From: Eunapius fragilis
Taxonomy: Eukaryota; Porifera; Demospongiae; Spongillida; Spongillidae
Direction of reading: 5' to 3'
DNA: 64,000 nucleotides
Assembly: GCA_963681505.1 (NCBI GenBank)
Contig: OY811972.1
Location: 3,056,163-3,120,162, forward strand
Part shown: one piece after another, positions 35,805 to 45,544 of the stretch
Numbering within the stretch: the stretch's first letter is position 1
Layout: each line of letters starts with the position of its first letter
Notes under the pieces: generated by a model
The model's input: the letters and a program-made list of their open reading frames with translations, nothing else
Databases searched by the model: none
What the model was told of the DNA's origin: nothing
Program-made: the position numbers and the translations under genes

Positions 35805-37105
35805 ACTCCACCATACCCCCCCTAGCTGCAAAGATTGTATCTTTCATCTTGAATGACCAACCTTCCCACAAGTTAAATTTTCTAATTGCAATAGCTATGC
35901 AAGCACAACTTGTGCTGTTTTCGAATTAAAGCCTTCATTTTTGCCAATGAAGTAATGTAACACAAGCTAATCAGGTACTTTTTAATGAAATGCCTGACTA
36001 ATTCAATAACATACCTGGTTTTCAACAGAACTAACATCTTAGTAGATTATGGTACCATTAACAAATTTCGTCCCCTGCACTATTGTCTTCATGTACAATC
36101 AATCGGACGCAGCTAGTGTACATATACATGTAACTATACCTCCCCCAAGCCCCAGATATTTATATGCAGGGTGTGGTATATATAGGATCAACTTGCTTGG
36201 ATTGTTCTAACCATTCACTGGATCACTGGATCACTGGCCTTTGCCATTGCTTCCTGACATGCAAGCACTAACAGATTAATGCCGAGTCCTGTGTGGGCTG
36301 TAAAGTATAGAGATTAGAGTGCTCAAGGGATCAGACAAGAGCAGGGCTCAGCCATCTAGCTGTAATGGTTCTGATTCCTAATTGGTTGCTAACAAGTCAG
36401 CTGCACTTTGCCTTACTTTTACATCCCTACTCAATACTGTTACAGCTGTGTCAGCAGCCTGAAGTTATTAACGAAACATGCTGTTCAGTAGTGATCCCTA
36501 AGTGCATGGAAATTGGTTGGGCCTATATACCCTTGCATTTTACAGTCAAGAATTACGCGCGCATGTTGCCAATACGAAACACTGTAGGCAAACATATACA
36601 TCAACTAGCTCGGAACATGTTTGACTTCATCTGAGTTGTTCCAAATCCCAGGTAATTAGTTAAGGGCCAATTTTAGAGCTCTACTAGCACAGTGTGCAGC
36701 AAGTGTTACAAATTTTGCACGAACGTTATAACTAGTTTGAATTTAAAGCAAGTATTAATTGTTTGTGAAGACAAGCTCACATGCAGAAGACATGGAGTAA
36801 AACACCCGAACACTAGGGAATAATCGTTGCACATTATGATTGAGATATATATTAATTGGGGGCCATCAATGAGAATTCATTATCAAAATTCAATGATATG
36901 CACGATTAAAAATGGTAAGCTATTGTCTCATATAAATTCATTTTTACTTTTGGTGAAAATCAAATAACATGACCACTACACATAATATAATAAACATAAT
37001 TAGTCGTATTTACGTTGTTGAGTTGCTATACATGTATATACAATGACTTTTGAGGTTCTGACATATACATACACCTGTCACACAAAACCACGGTGGCACA
37101 TCAAC
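33300..37105. repeat. Large imperfect inverted repeat (3.8 kb)
   Basis: The left arm (33300-34095) matches the complement of 36450-37105: for example TTACCATTTATAATCGTGCA at 33477 against TGCACGATTAAAAATGGTAA at 36899, GGCCCTTAACT at 33930 against AGTTAAGGGCC at 36658, and GATGTGCCAC at 33312 against GTGGCACATC at 37093. A second inverted pair lies inside (34095-34300 against 34862-35075). The arms differ by many indels. No transposase is recognised within it. Confidence 0.75.
35328..35516. mobile_element. PIF/Harbinger-like MITE with TAA target duplication
   Basis: Ends GAGGCCGTTCATAAATTACA and TGTAATTTATGAACGGCCCC, flanked by TAA at 35325-35327 and 35517-35519. A run of 21 C lies inside (35388-35408). 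The GGCCGTTCATAAATTAC end is of the PIF/Harbinger MITE kind as I know it; the TAA duplication supports that. Confidence 0.85.
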
Positions 37106-37597
37106 GTTTAAACCAACCAACCCCTCTTTCAACCTTTCAACCCCCCTCACCCCCCTCCCTCGTTGTTATTAGCGCCCCCCCCCCCCCCCCCCCCCCCCCC
37201 TCCAAATGCGGTTAATGAAATTCATAAATTAATGCTGCCCAGGGCGAGCGCGTAGGTATTATTGAGCTCAGGGTTGAGTTTCTTTTTGGGACGCGTAATG
37301 TGCACATTAGGGGGCGCTGAAATATTATTCATTGCTGGCTACATGGCCCGCTCCTTGGTGAAAAGGTTTGCAACATACGACGTTCCATACGGATGCAGGG
37401 TTTTGGGGCGGGGGGGGGGGGGTGTGAAGTGATTTTGAAGGGACACGCCCCACCAACATTCGCACTTTTTAAAGTCACAAAACACCGCAGCCATGCATGC
37501 CAAATAGTAGTATACGACTGTAATATAAGTACATCTGCTGCTGTTGCAATGCATGCTACTAGAATCATGACGAAATTCGAATTCACTGAATGGCCGC

Positions 37598-38521
37598 TTA
37601 GTCCACATACAAAGATCGAAAGAGCCTTCGGGGATTTTGCTTTACAAATCGATCAACGATGCAATCAGCATTTACAGGTATATGATGGTTAATGTGCATC
37701 AAAGTGAGCGATGCCAGCCGTTCTTCGTCCATTCGGTTTCTGAGGGTTGTTTTAATTCTTCGGAGAACCGAAAATGTACGCTCCGCTTCGGAGCTAGTCA
37801 CAGGAAATACAGATCCAATGGTAAATAAGATTCGAATGTTTGGAAACACGTCACCATCAGCATATTTCAAGCAACCAATTATATTGTCCGGCAAGTCTGT
37901 TGCAGTCGAGCGATGCTTCCAGTAATGAATCCATTGTTCTATCTCTGATTGCAAAGTTTAATACGAAGGAAGATCGTCTCTGTAGAACTCAAACTCCGAT
38001 GGTAGTGGAGTGCGACGCATAACTTCTTTTGGGATTAAAGATAATACACATGTAACTGCTTGCCTGTTAGTTTTGGAAAATCGAGTTTTCATTTCAGAAA
38101 TGATGTAGTCCAAAAAGGGTATCATTACACTTCTCTTGAAGTAAACAGAAATAGACTCAGCTGGTACATTGGAACGATGTTCCTGTCGCATCCCTGCTCT
38201 AACAGTTCGTGGTTTTTCTTCTATGGACCCTATCAATTCTGCTAGCTGTTTAGCCTCGACCCTTTCATGAAACGTATCAACATCTTCTCTAAATGCCTGA
38301 AGCAAGGAAATGGTATAATCAATCCTCATATATGCATCATAAATATCCAGTTCTCTTTTCTGCAGTTTTGCTGAAATGCCTTTCAGTGGATACAGAGCAT
38401 TCTTCATCACAATAAAGGCCACAAAATTTTCAAACCGTTTGATGTAAATAGTAACGTTGGGAAGATCAGAGCAACCTGTTAAAAGAAGGGGGTAGTAAGA
38501 CAGGTCTTTTTCACTGAGCAT
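37598..38521 (-). pseudogene. hAT transposase C-terminal half with one in-frame stop
   Basis: The minus frame is open across 38521-37598 except for a TAA at 37958-37960; codons on both sides are in register (DDLPSY, stop, TLQSEIEQW). The end holds the hAT dimerisation block SEAERTFSVLRRIKTTLRNR followed by MDEERLASLTLMHIN. The upstream part (LQKRELDIYDAYMRIDYTI) fits the DUF4371/zinc-finger MYM-like hAT group. The DNA-binding N-terminus is missing. A one-base nonsense change in an otherwise open frame suggests recent loss of function, or an assembly error. Confidence 0.8.
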
Positions 38522-39142
38522 ATATAAAAATACATTGTAGATTTGGAAATTGCTAGCTCCACAAGCTTATGAACGATAGATATTTGTCAGACGCATGTTG
38601 CAGAAATAATGGACAAAATCTTGAAAACGTACAGTGTTAAAAATGGCAAATCCAATTAGAGTAAAAACACTGCCATAGAATGTATATAGTAGCACACACA
38701 CCATGCTTCAAAAACATTCAAAAACGTTATACTTGTCTCACCTTTTTCATTTTCTGTGACAATTAAATTAATGCATTTTTAAGAACCGTATCTGTTTATT
38801 GGCGTCGTGTAACCAAGGGTGTGATTTATACAATAGACTGAGAATTGATAAATTTACACATCAATCAGCAGTAGAGAAACGGATGCCAAAAACGTGCATT
38901 TATATTGGTCCTACGAGTAGGACTTGAACCTGGAGAATTAAGGTTAAGATCATTTGATGGCATTGCAAAACATAAATATATATTTATTTCTTTATGATAT
39001 TTGAGATATGCAAAAAGCATCAATATAAGAATACACAGATAAAGCTATGTTAGCATGTACTTCAGACCTTAATAGTTTTCATAGAATACCATTTAACCCC
39101 CACCCCCCTCAAGTTGCAAGATAAAAGACACAATGGTTAATA
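38522..39142. other. No recognisable gene
   Basis: AT-rich sequence with a tRNA B-box-like word near 38927 (discussed under rejected items). Confidence 0.4.
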
Positions 39143-39881
39143 CAGGGTGATTGGAAAGTTGCGCAAAATCTTTGAATTGCTAGAACTGGTATAACTCCAA
39201 AACTGAGCATTTAAAAACTATGCATAATCATTTAATGATAGATTCTCACCTACGCGTAGGCGCGTTAACCTACATGTAGGCGTTGCAAATTGCGTTATTC
39301 CATACAATGTACAAACAGCCAACGCTTGAAATAATAAAGACCAATATAATAAAGAGGGCTACTTGCAAGCTGGCGGCAGAAAACAACGCCAGCGTGCTTC
39401 TAGTGCTAAGAACGCTTTGTTGGGGCACGCCCCTCATTTAGCTGGAGTTGTTCCGATTTGCAAAAAAGCGTACTTTATTTTATAGGCAGATATAATTTTA
39501 ACTCTTTTGCCATATACGCATGATTTCCAACTTTTATACTCACTTTCATAAAGATCGTAGGCAATTTTTGTACGCTCCTCCATCTCGATCGTGTATCTAA
39601 AGAGCCGATGGTTGAATGAGCTCCAAAGCAAATTGTAAACGAAGCCCTATGGATAAATGTAACTTTATTCGAGTTCATAGTTTTATACGGCATTGAATGA
39701 GAGGACCATACGTTGCAATAGAACGCCTACACGTAAGCAAAAACAGCACTTTTCGCCTACATGTAGGCGTTTGTTTGATCTATCATTAAATGTAAAGTTC
39801 TTAATTCGTAGTTACTGCTCAGTTTATTTCAATGTTCAGTTCTAAAGTTATACCATTCTGTGCAACTTTACAATTACCCTT
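39143..39881. mobile_element. Mariner-like foldback element with TA target sites
   Basis: Flanked by TA at 39141-39142 and 39882-39883. Ends CAGGGTGATTGGAAAGTTG and (reverse complement) AAGGGTAATTGTAAAGTTG, with inverted similarity continuing about 130 bp inward to CCTACATGTAGGCG-type palindromes. The internal minus-strand ORFs (39434-39693) start MEERTKIAYDLYESE, faintly like transposon N-termini, but are not intact. Confidence 0.75.
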
Positions 39882-39903
39882 TACATTATTAGCCCTGATT
39901 ATA

Positions 39904-40131
39904 CTATCTTTCCACAGTGGTCCTCCCTCCTATGGGTATACTTAGTGTCCGTAGCTACATGTACCTATCTCTCCACAGTGGTCCTCCCTCCTATGGGTGT
40001 ATACTTAGTCTCCTTAGCTACATGTACCTATCTCTCCACAGTGGTCCTCCCTCCTATGGGTGTATACTTAGTGTCCTTAGCTACATGAACCTATCTCTCC
40101 ACAGTGGCCCTCCCTCCTATGGGTTTTCAGG
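39904..40131 (+). repeat. Minisatellite repeating an acceptor site and exon start, about 63 bp x 3.6
   Basis: Each unit reads CTATCTCTCCACAGTGGTCC then TCCCTCCTATGGG. The last unit ends TTTTCAG/GTAAAA, a donor, giving a short exon coding GPPSYGFS. All four units keep the same acceptor-like CTCCACAG and the same frame. Confidence 0.75.
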
Positions 40132-40253
40132 TAAAACCATTGCTTGATTTCACCATGAATTCCCTCCGTCTTAAAATATCCTGGATACCTGTGGTAAGAA
40201 GTGTTATTGCTGGTCCATCAATGGTTATATGTTATTGCTCCATCACCAGGGAG

Positions 40254-40443
40254 GTAGTGTGACCAGGTACACAGTGAGGGTTGTTAGTGATGGTGCCTTT
40301 GTTGGTCAAGGTTTCACTACCTGTACCACATCACCATGAATATGTCCAACAAGTCTGTCTCTTTGCTACCAACTATGCCATCTTTGTGGCTTCCATAAAT
40401 GGAGATGGAGCTGTGGGTCCTGAGAACATCAATACCATATATG
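40254..40443 (+). CDS. Receptor-like gene, FN3-like exon, frameshifted
   Basis: After acceptor GGGAG/GT the exon reads SVTRYTVRVVSDGAFVGQGF TTCTTSP and then hits a stop. The rest, VCLFATNYAIFVASINGDGA followed by VGPENINTIYG, is in another frame. The pattern YTVRV...ATN...G..GPE resembles a fibronectin type III-like fold. Donor ATATATG/GTGAGT, phase 1, fits the next exon. A one-base gain or two-base loss breaks the frame, so this is either a decaying gene or a sequence error. Confidence 0.5.
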
Positions 40444-40600
40444 GTGAGTACCACATAATATCTACCATATAGTGAGTACCACATACTACCTTATATGGTG
40501 AGTACCCATCTTACTACCATATATGGTGAGTACCACATAATACCACCATATAGTGAGTACCACTTAATACCTTATATGGTGATTGGAACATACATGTATC
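40430..40600 (+). repeat. Minisatellite repeating a donor site, about 36 bp x 5
   Basis: Units contain ACCATATATGGTGAGTACCA or a shortened CCATATAGTGAGTACCAC, so the ATATG/GTGAGT donor of the preceding exon is present several times in tandem. Confidence 0.75.
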
Positions 40601-40810
40601 CTATATGGTGAGGCACACAAGTGCTTGATCATGTAGAGTTATGGTTTAGAAGCATTATAACTATCCATCTGACGAGCCACTCACCACATACATATGATAC
40701 AGGCAGTCTGGGGACCATACTACTACTGCTGCCATGTGTATGACTTTTCATTACATGTTCCTTTAGTGAAGTGATGAGATATCTTTATTTCACCTCTCCT
40801 GCCTATGTAG

Positions 40811-41141
40811 GTGACCTATTCCAGAACATCCAAACCAATTATGCAACCATTGGCTGCTCATTCAACCAGTCCTTCTACTGTGTGGTGTGCTGCAGTACTG
40901 ATCCTTCTGTTCCTCCTAACTCAAGTGTGTACTATGTCTCCTCTACCAGACACACAGAGGTGACTGTGTACCTTGATGGCCTCCCTCGTGGTCAGATGTA
41001 CTACTGCAAGGCAGCAGCTACCAACACTACCTCTGCTAACTGTGGTGGTCTGGTTGGAAATATCGTGTCCTTCAGTTTCTTGACAAATCTATTCGCGTCA
41101 ACATCAGCACCACCACCATCATCACCATCACAAACCACCAC
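40811..41141 (+). CDS. Receptor-like gene, extracellular FN3-like exon and stalk
   Basis: 331 bp between acceptor CTATGTAG and donor CACAG/GTAGAT; entry phase 1 and exit phase 1. It reads GDLFQNIQTNYATIGCSFNQ, then paired cysteines (SFYCVVCCSTD), VTVYLDGLPRGQMYYCKAAA TN, and ends in a Ser/Thr/Pro stalk (STSAPPPSSPSQTTT). This fits the last extracellular domain of a type I membrane protein just outside the membrane. Joined to 43459 it reads in frame into a membrane helix. Ligand and function are unknown. Confidence 0.65.
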
Positions 41142-42235
41142 AGGTAGATATATGCACAAGTGTTGTGTGCATATTTTATGGAATGCCTAGGTCTTGATAT
41201 AATCTATCTCAAATGCATTCTTGTTTGTGGGGGTGGGGGGTGGGGTCAAGAGGGTGTGTTGTTAGATCTGGGGCTCTGTAGCTTTGGTAATTCATGGTTC
41301 TATTATGATAGTGTGAGCTGGAGTGGTCTACATGGTGAAGGTATCCGTGATGCTTTGCACAATTTATTTCATTTTTTTAGGCCGGCCTGCAAAGATTTTT
41401 TTGTGCATACTTATATCCAATTTTCTTCACTGAGACATGCATGATTGGATAGCGTGCAGGACAAGCTAGTCTTGCAAGTCTGTGATTGCAATGAAATAAA
41501 TCATTGCTATACTGTTGGTATCAATGTGAAGAAGTTTAAATACACATGTTGAATGTGAAGTCATGGTATTATTAACATAAGTATGTTGGTGGGGTGCCCA
41601 GGCCCTCACGTGATCACGCTCTCATCATCTATTCGTTTAGTGCATGGTGTCGGGGAGGGTGGTGGTGGTGGTGGTACATGCCTCATTTGTGGACTTTCGT
41701 GTTGGTGAATGCTCATATTCTCAACACATGTACAGTCTGCACACATCCAATCCATTATTGATTAATAACTAATACAAGATCAGTTATGTGCTAGACCTGT
41801 CGAAAATATTCCACCGGAATTTCGGCATTTTTAGGCAGTTTCTTATTCATCGCATACTGCCGACAACGGTCGATATGCGGGTTTAATTATGGCAAACGAG
41901 GTTCCATCGTCCTAATTGGCCGACAATCGAAGACGGCCAGACCCAAGGTCACCGTAGCAGCAGGCATCGCTAACGTGGCTGCTTTTGCAACCCAGAGCGT
42001 ACGAGCTAGTGTTGCACTTGAACCGTCGTACTTAGTTGTTGCGTCTTCTCCACTTCCAAATTTGTGTATGACGTGTCTGGCCTTTCATCTTCTTCCGCCG
42101 CTTCCTTGTGCATTAAACTATCGTGACGGTTAGACAGATAACCGGCATTTTTTGGTGGATATTTTACGGACATTCATTAGTAGAATGTTTTGCTAGTGCA
42201 TTATTAAAAACAGGTATGTGATCTTTTTATTTCAG

Positions 42236-42351
42236 TTTCAATCGTATCACCTTCCATTGGCACTCTTACTGCTGTTGGGATAACATTTGCAGTCACATTT
42301 CTCATCTCCTCTTCTCTGCCACACCCCAGACCCACTTGGCCTCACCCCTAG
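42236..42351 (+). CDS. Alternative or decayed transmembrane exon with early stop
   Basis: The acceptor TATTTCAG is in the same phase as 43459. It reads SIVSPSIGTLTAVGITFAVT FLISSSLPHPRPTWPHP and stops. Its middle is a duplicate of the 43459 exon (GCAGTCACATTTCTCATCTC against GCAGTCACATTACTCATCTC). Used as a last exon it would give a protein with a short hydrophobic end and no cytoplasmic tail; it may equally be a dead duplicate. Confidence 0.45.
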
Positions 42352-42387
42352 ACCCACTTGGCCTCACATCTTTTTTTTTACAGTAGT

Positions 42388-42520
42388 ACTTGGAGCACCC
42401 ACACCAACCCATCTGTGCAGTAGGACATGAGGGAACATTTGGAGCACCACACCCTCACATGTTCCCTCATGTGAGTCATGTCCTACTGCTGTGTTGGTGC
42501 TCCAAATGTTCCCTTATGTC
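42388..42520. repeat. Inverted repeat, about 50-bp arms
   Basis: ACTTGGAGCACCCACACCAA, GCAGTAGGACATGAGGGAAC and their complements GTTCCCTCATGTGAGTCATG and TTGGTGCTCCAAATGTTCCC. The class is unknown. Confidence 0.7.
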
Positions 42521-42609
42521 CTGGCCAAGGGATCTGAGCAGAGAGCACAACTGGAACCATAATAATTTGCAATGTCGCTATACCTTTATCTATTCTGGTG
42601 GGATATCGG

Positions 42610-42835
42610 AATTGGAGGCAAAGGTGGTGTAAAGAGGAAGGAAACAAGGTTTTGGGAGAAGAAAAATGATATATTTAGCACTTCTTTGGTTCTGTTACAT
42701 TTACATGTGCTAAATATAGGATTTTTGTCTCATTTTTCTTTTCCCAAAAACCTTGTTCCCTTCCTTTTTACACCACCTTTGCCTCCAATTACAACTTTCT
42801 CATTCGAGAATGTTTTTTCATTACTTTTTTTTGGA
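42610..42835. mobile_element. Palindromic MITE family, end-truncated copy
   Basis: Shares GGTGGTGTAAAGAGGAAGGA and AACCTTGTTCCCTTCCTTTT with the family. The outer part of the left arm (GAGAAAGTTGG) is missing, while the right one is present (CAACTTTCTCATTCGAGAAT). Confidence 0.85.
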
Positions 42836-43070
42836 GGTATCTCTCTCGTCGTTTAGCTCTCCTCTTTTGTTGATGGGAAGGTATTTTGAACAAAACAACT
42901 CTGCTAGCCAAAAGTGGTATGTCGCCATGGGAACAGTTAAATATAGCAACCAATTACGTAATGATTACATATATCAGCTAGTTTTATGCTTTATTCATAT
43001 TTCTGATACCTGAAAATGACCTTCTACGAGATTCTAAAGTGATGGTACAACTTGCGCTCTTTAAAACCAT

Positions 43071-43337
43071 TCCTATCCCGAGTTGTACTCGGGTGGAAGA
43101 CGACGACGGTAAAGAATTGGTCTGGGACTGGGACAAGCAACACACGTGTCTTAAAGCAAGCAGTTATGACACTAGAACAAAACATAAAAATGACCGTCTT
43201 TGCCTTCTAGTTCGATAGCAACAAAGAGCTACACTATCGTTACAGTCTTGGTACGCGAGTTATACGGGGGTAGCGTTTTAAAAAGGAAAGTCCAGACCCT
43301 GGTCAATTCCTATATAGGAACTACTACCGTAGTTCTC
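43071..43337 (+). mobile_element. Short non-autonomous element with hairpin ends, copy 2
   Basis: Starts TCCTATCCCGAGTTGTACTC (hairpin CCCGAGT..ACTCGGG), contains GTCTGGGACTGGGACAAG, and ends GGAACTACTACCGTAGTTCT. Same order of parts as 23038 and 57551. Confidence 0.65.
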
Positions 43338-43458
43338 AATAAAATGAGGTATATGTTGAATTTATGGGTGAATTAATCAAGTGTGTTGCAGATACATCCG
43401 TTATGAGCATGTACTAGCAGATGTTATGATAATAGTTGAGTATCTTTTGACATTTCAG

Positions 43459-43691
43459 CTGCTGTGGGGATGATTGTGGGGATGACATCTGCAGTCACAT
43501 TACTCATCTCCTCTTCTCTGGGGGCTTTGGTGGCCACCATTATTATATGTGTTTGCTACATCCCAAGAGTATCCTCTAAGGCTACTGACGCCCCTCCTTC
43601 CATCCCTACTGCGACCACATATGATCAGAAGCCAACTAATACAATTGAGCTAGAGAGCAATGCTGCATATGGAACTGCAAGACAGAAGTGA
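43459..43691 (+). CDS. Receptor-like gene, transmembrane and cytoplasmic last exon
   Basis: Acceptor CATTTCAG, entry phase 1, so G|CT completes an Ala codon with the exon ending at 41141. It encodes a membrane helix (SAVTLLISSSLGALVATIII CVCYI), a basic stop-transfer residue, and a tail of about 43 residues with YDQK and a C-terminal ELESNAAYGTARQK containing tyrosines, then TGA. The tail resembles those of sponge receptor-like proteins as I recall them; the signalling role is inferred. Confidence 0.65.
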
Positions 43692-45119
43692 TCTGTTTTA
43701 ATGAGAACATATGTAGGGTAGCATAGTGAAATGAGTTGTGACATTTTAACCTTTCATATGTGACATGCATGTGCATATGTATGTAGTGTGCTTGGCTGGC
43801 TATATATCAATGGATGTCTAAGGTACAAAAATTCTGACCATGGATGTGGGCTTACCTTCAAGCAAGGCGTGGAATTTCATATCTAGTCCTCTGGGTAGGG
43901 GCTGTATTTTGGCGATTGGCTCTTTGAGGTAGACTGGTGCAATATCATATGGTTCATTGAGGTATGACCAGCATGGGAAGATAATTCCCCTAAGGAGTTA
44001 ACGATATGTGCACACATCAAACATTGTGTCAACACTAGAACAAAAGTGAATGTGGTACATGTGTTGTAAACTGATGGAATTATATGTCTGTGTCATTACT
44101 GTTACTGACAAACTACTATTGGAGTATGTAGCTTCGCCTTCTGGCAAAGTGAAAGTCGCCGCACTTTTTTGGTACAGTTTTTAGCAATATTCCGTTGCTT
44201 GGAAAGGAAAAAGCTGTCAAGAGACTTGATTTGCACAATTTAGCAGATCAATTGCGTTCTCTTTCCCTCTGCTCCGGCCGTTTTATATCAAAAACAACGG
44301 AGTAAGCATCAGTGAGCAGTGCTAGTTAAGCCTAAGTGGCAATAGAGGAAAGTGCGCGTATATCACAGGGGAAAAAATCGCGTTCCGGACCTTGGGTTTT
44401 ATCCTATCAACCTTGGGATCTGTTCCATCAGAGATCTCTGGTTCCATCAAATGTAGGCTTAGGCACTTTAAATACATTTGATGTAACAGATCCCAAAGTG
44501 GATAGGGTAAAACCCTATAGGCCCGGAACATGATTTTTTCGCCGTGTATATTTTGGCGAAACCGTTCAACGGACGATATGCAACAAATATATTATTTAAT
44601 ACCCCTAGGGGTTAAATTAGTTAAAGTGGATGATAAAAATTAATCTTGAGTTGGGTGGCCGGAACTAATCAGTGACATGCGAGGCGGGGGGGGCGGGGGG
44701 GGGGGGGGGGGGGCGGGGAGCCTACGGGCCTGAAATACACATCAAACACAGACAGTTACGGTTCTATACTCTTCGGAGAATGGCTCTGGCATTCGTTCTA
44801 ATTAAGCAAATGCTGAAGTTGGAGAACAGGTCGAAAGATGCTTGTGACTTTGGCAGGGACTTGTGGATTGCAAGCCTACCTGCAACTTGTTCAAAAAAAA
44901 AAAAAGAAGCCTCTTTACCCCAAGCCCCATAGGAATCAACTGCTAGAGGGGTTGAGACACACCCTAGAGCTGACCACTGAATTAATAACCATTTCTACGG
45001 TACAATGAGATTACTTTGTTCTTAGATCATATGAGTTTGTTAAGTTTAATTTTAACTTGCTTCCTACGCGTAGGACGACGGGAGATTAACGGATAATGTC
45101 TACTGGTACAATTGGACAT
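43692..45119. other. Intergenic, with one foldback element and a G run
   Basis: No gene recognised. Contains the foldback at 44368-44543 and a G-rich stretch at 44684-44720. Confidence 0.5.
44368..44543. mobile_element. Foldback MITE, 176 bp
   Basis: GGAAAAAATCGCGTTCCGG at the left against CCGGAACATGATTTTTTCGC at the right, and CTTGGGATCTGTTCCATC against GATGTAACAGATCCCAAAG nearer the centre. The ORFs on both strands here are images of the two arms. Confidence 0.8.
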
Positions 45120-45189
45120 CCGGGTGGACAGTAAAAAACGTTTTTGCCGTTCGGTCATGGAAGGGGCCAAATTGCATTTAACGGTGTCG

Positions 45190-45418
45190 GAGGATATAAT
45201 GTCCCCCTGGAAAAAGTGTCCCCCCGGACAATATACCACCCTAGGATATATTGTCCCCCCCCTGGTTATACTGTCCCCCCCACCCCCGGACAATATACCC
45301 TAGGTTATATTGTCCCCCGGACAATATACCCTAGGATATATTGTCCCCCCCCTGGTTATACTGTCCCCCCCACCCCCGGACACTATAACCTAGGATATAT
45401 TGTCCCCCCCCCCCCCCC
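45190..45418. repeat. Left subterminal palindrome array of the Ginger element
   Basis: Several units of GGACAATATACCCTAGGATA followed by TATTGTCC, separated by runs of C. The right end (49478-49665) has the same palindrome with runs of G, so the arrays are inverted relative to each other. Likely transposase binding sites (inference). ORFs through this array are artefacts. Confidence 0.85.
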
Positions 45419-45544
45419 TAGTAGCACAACAAGGGGGGTGGGGGTGGGGTACCGAAATGGGATCAACAGCCTAGCAGAGTTTTAATCCCGCCCTTGCATG
45501 CACGTGACCACCCGACAAATATCACTCTGTCACGTGGTTAGAAT

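Larger units (their letters stand above)
41142..43458. other. Intron with several repeats
   Basis: Holds an alternative membrane exon (42236), an inverted repeat (42388-42520), a palindromic MITE copy (42610) and a hairpin-ended element (43071). The stretch 41200-42235 contains nothing recognised. Confidence 0.6.

Noticed and set aside
36365..36634. 89-aa ORF
   Set aside because: It lies in the right arm of the 33300-37105 inverted repeat, and the left arm does not keep the frame.
38905..38945. tRNA-like end on the minus strand (GGTTCAAGTCC B-box word followed by GTAGGACCA)
   Set aside because: No matching 5' acceptor strand, D-arm or anticodon stem can be paired upstream. TCCTAC/GTAGGA is simply a self-complementary hairpin. 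Possibly a tRNA-derived scrap.
40281..40472. Stand-alone 63-aa protein starting MLVMVPLLVKVSLPVP
   Set aside because: The first half is out of frame with the FN3-like exon; only the second half is real exon sequence.
42572..43013. Overlapping ORFs of 94 and 86 aa
   Set aside because: They run through the two arms of a palindromic MITE.
44322..44533. ORFs on both strands with related proteins
   Set aside because: They are the mirror images of the foldback arms at 44368-44543.
45112..45485. Pro/Gly/Tyr-rich ORF
   Set aside because: It is a read-through of the CCCGGACAATATA palindrome array of the Ginger element end.
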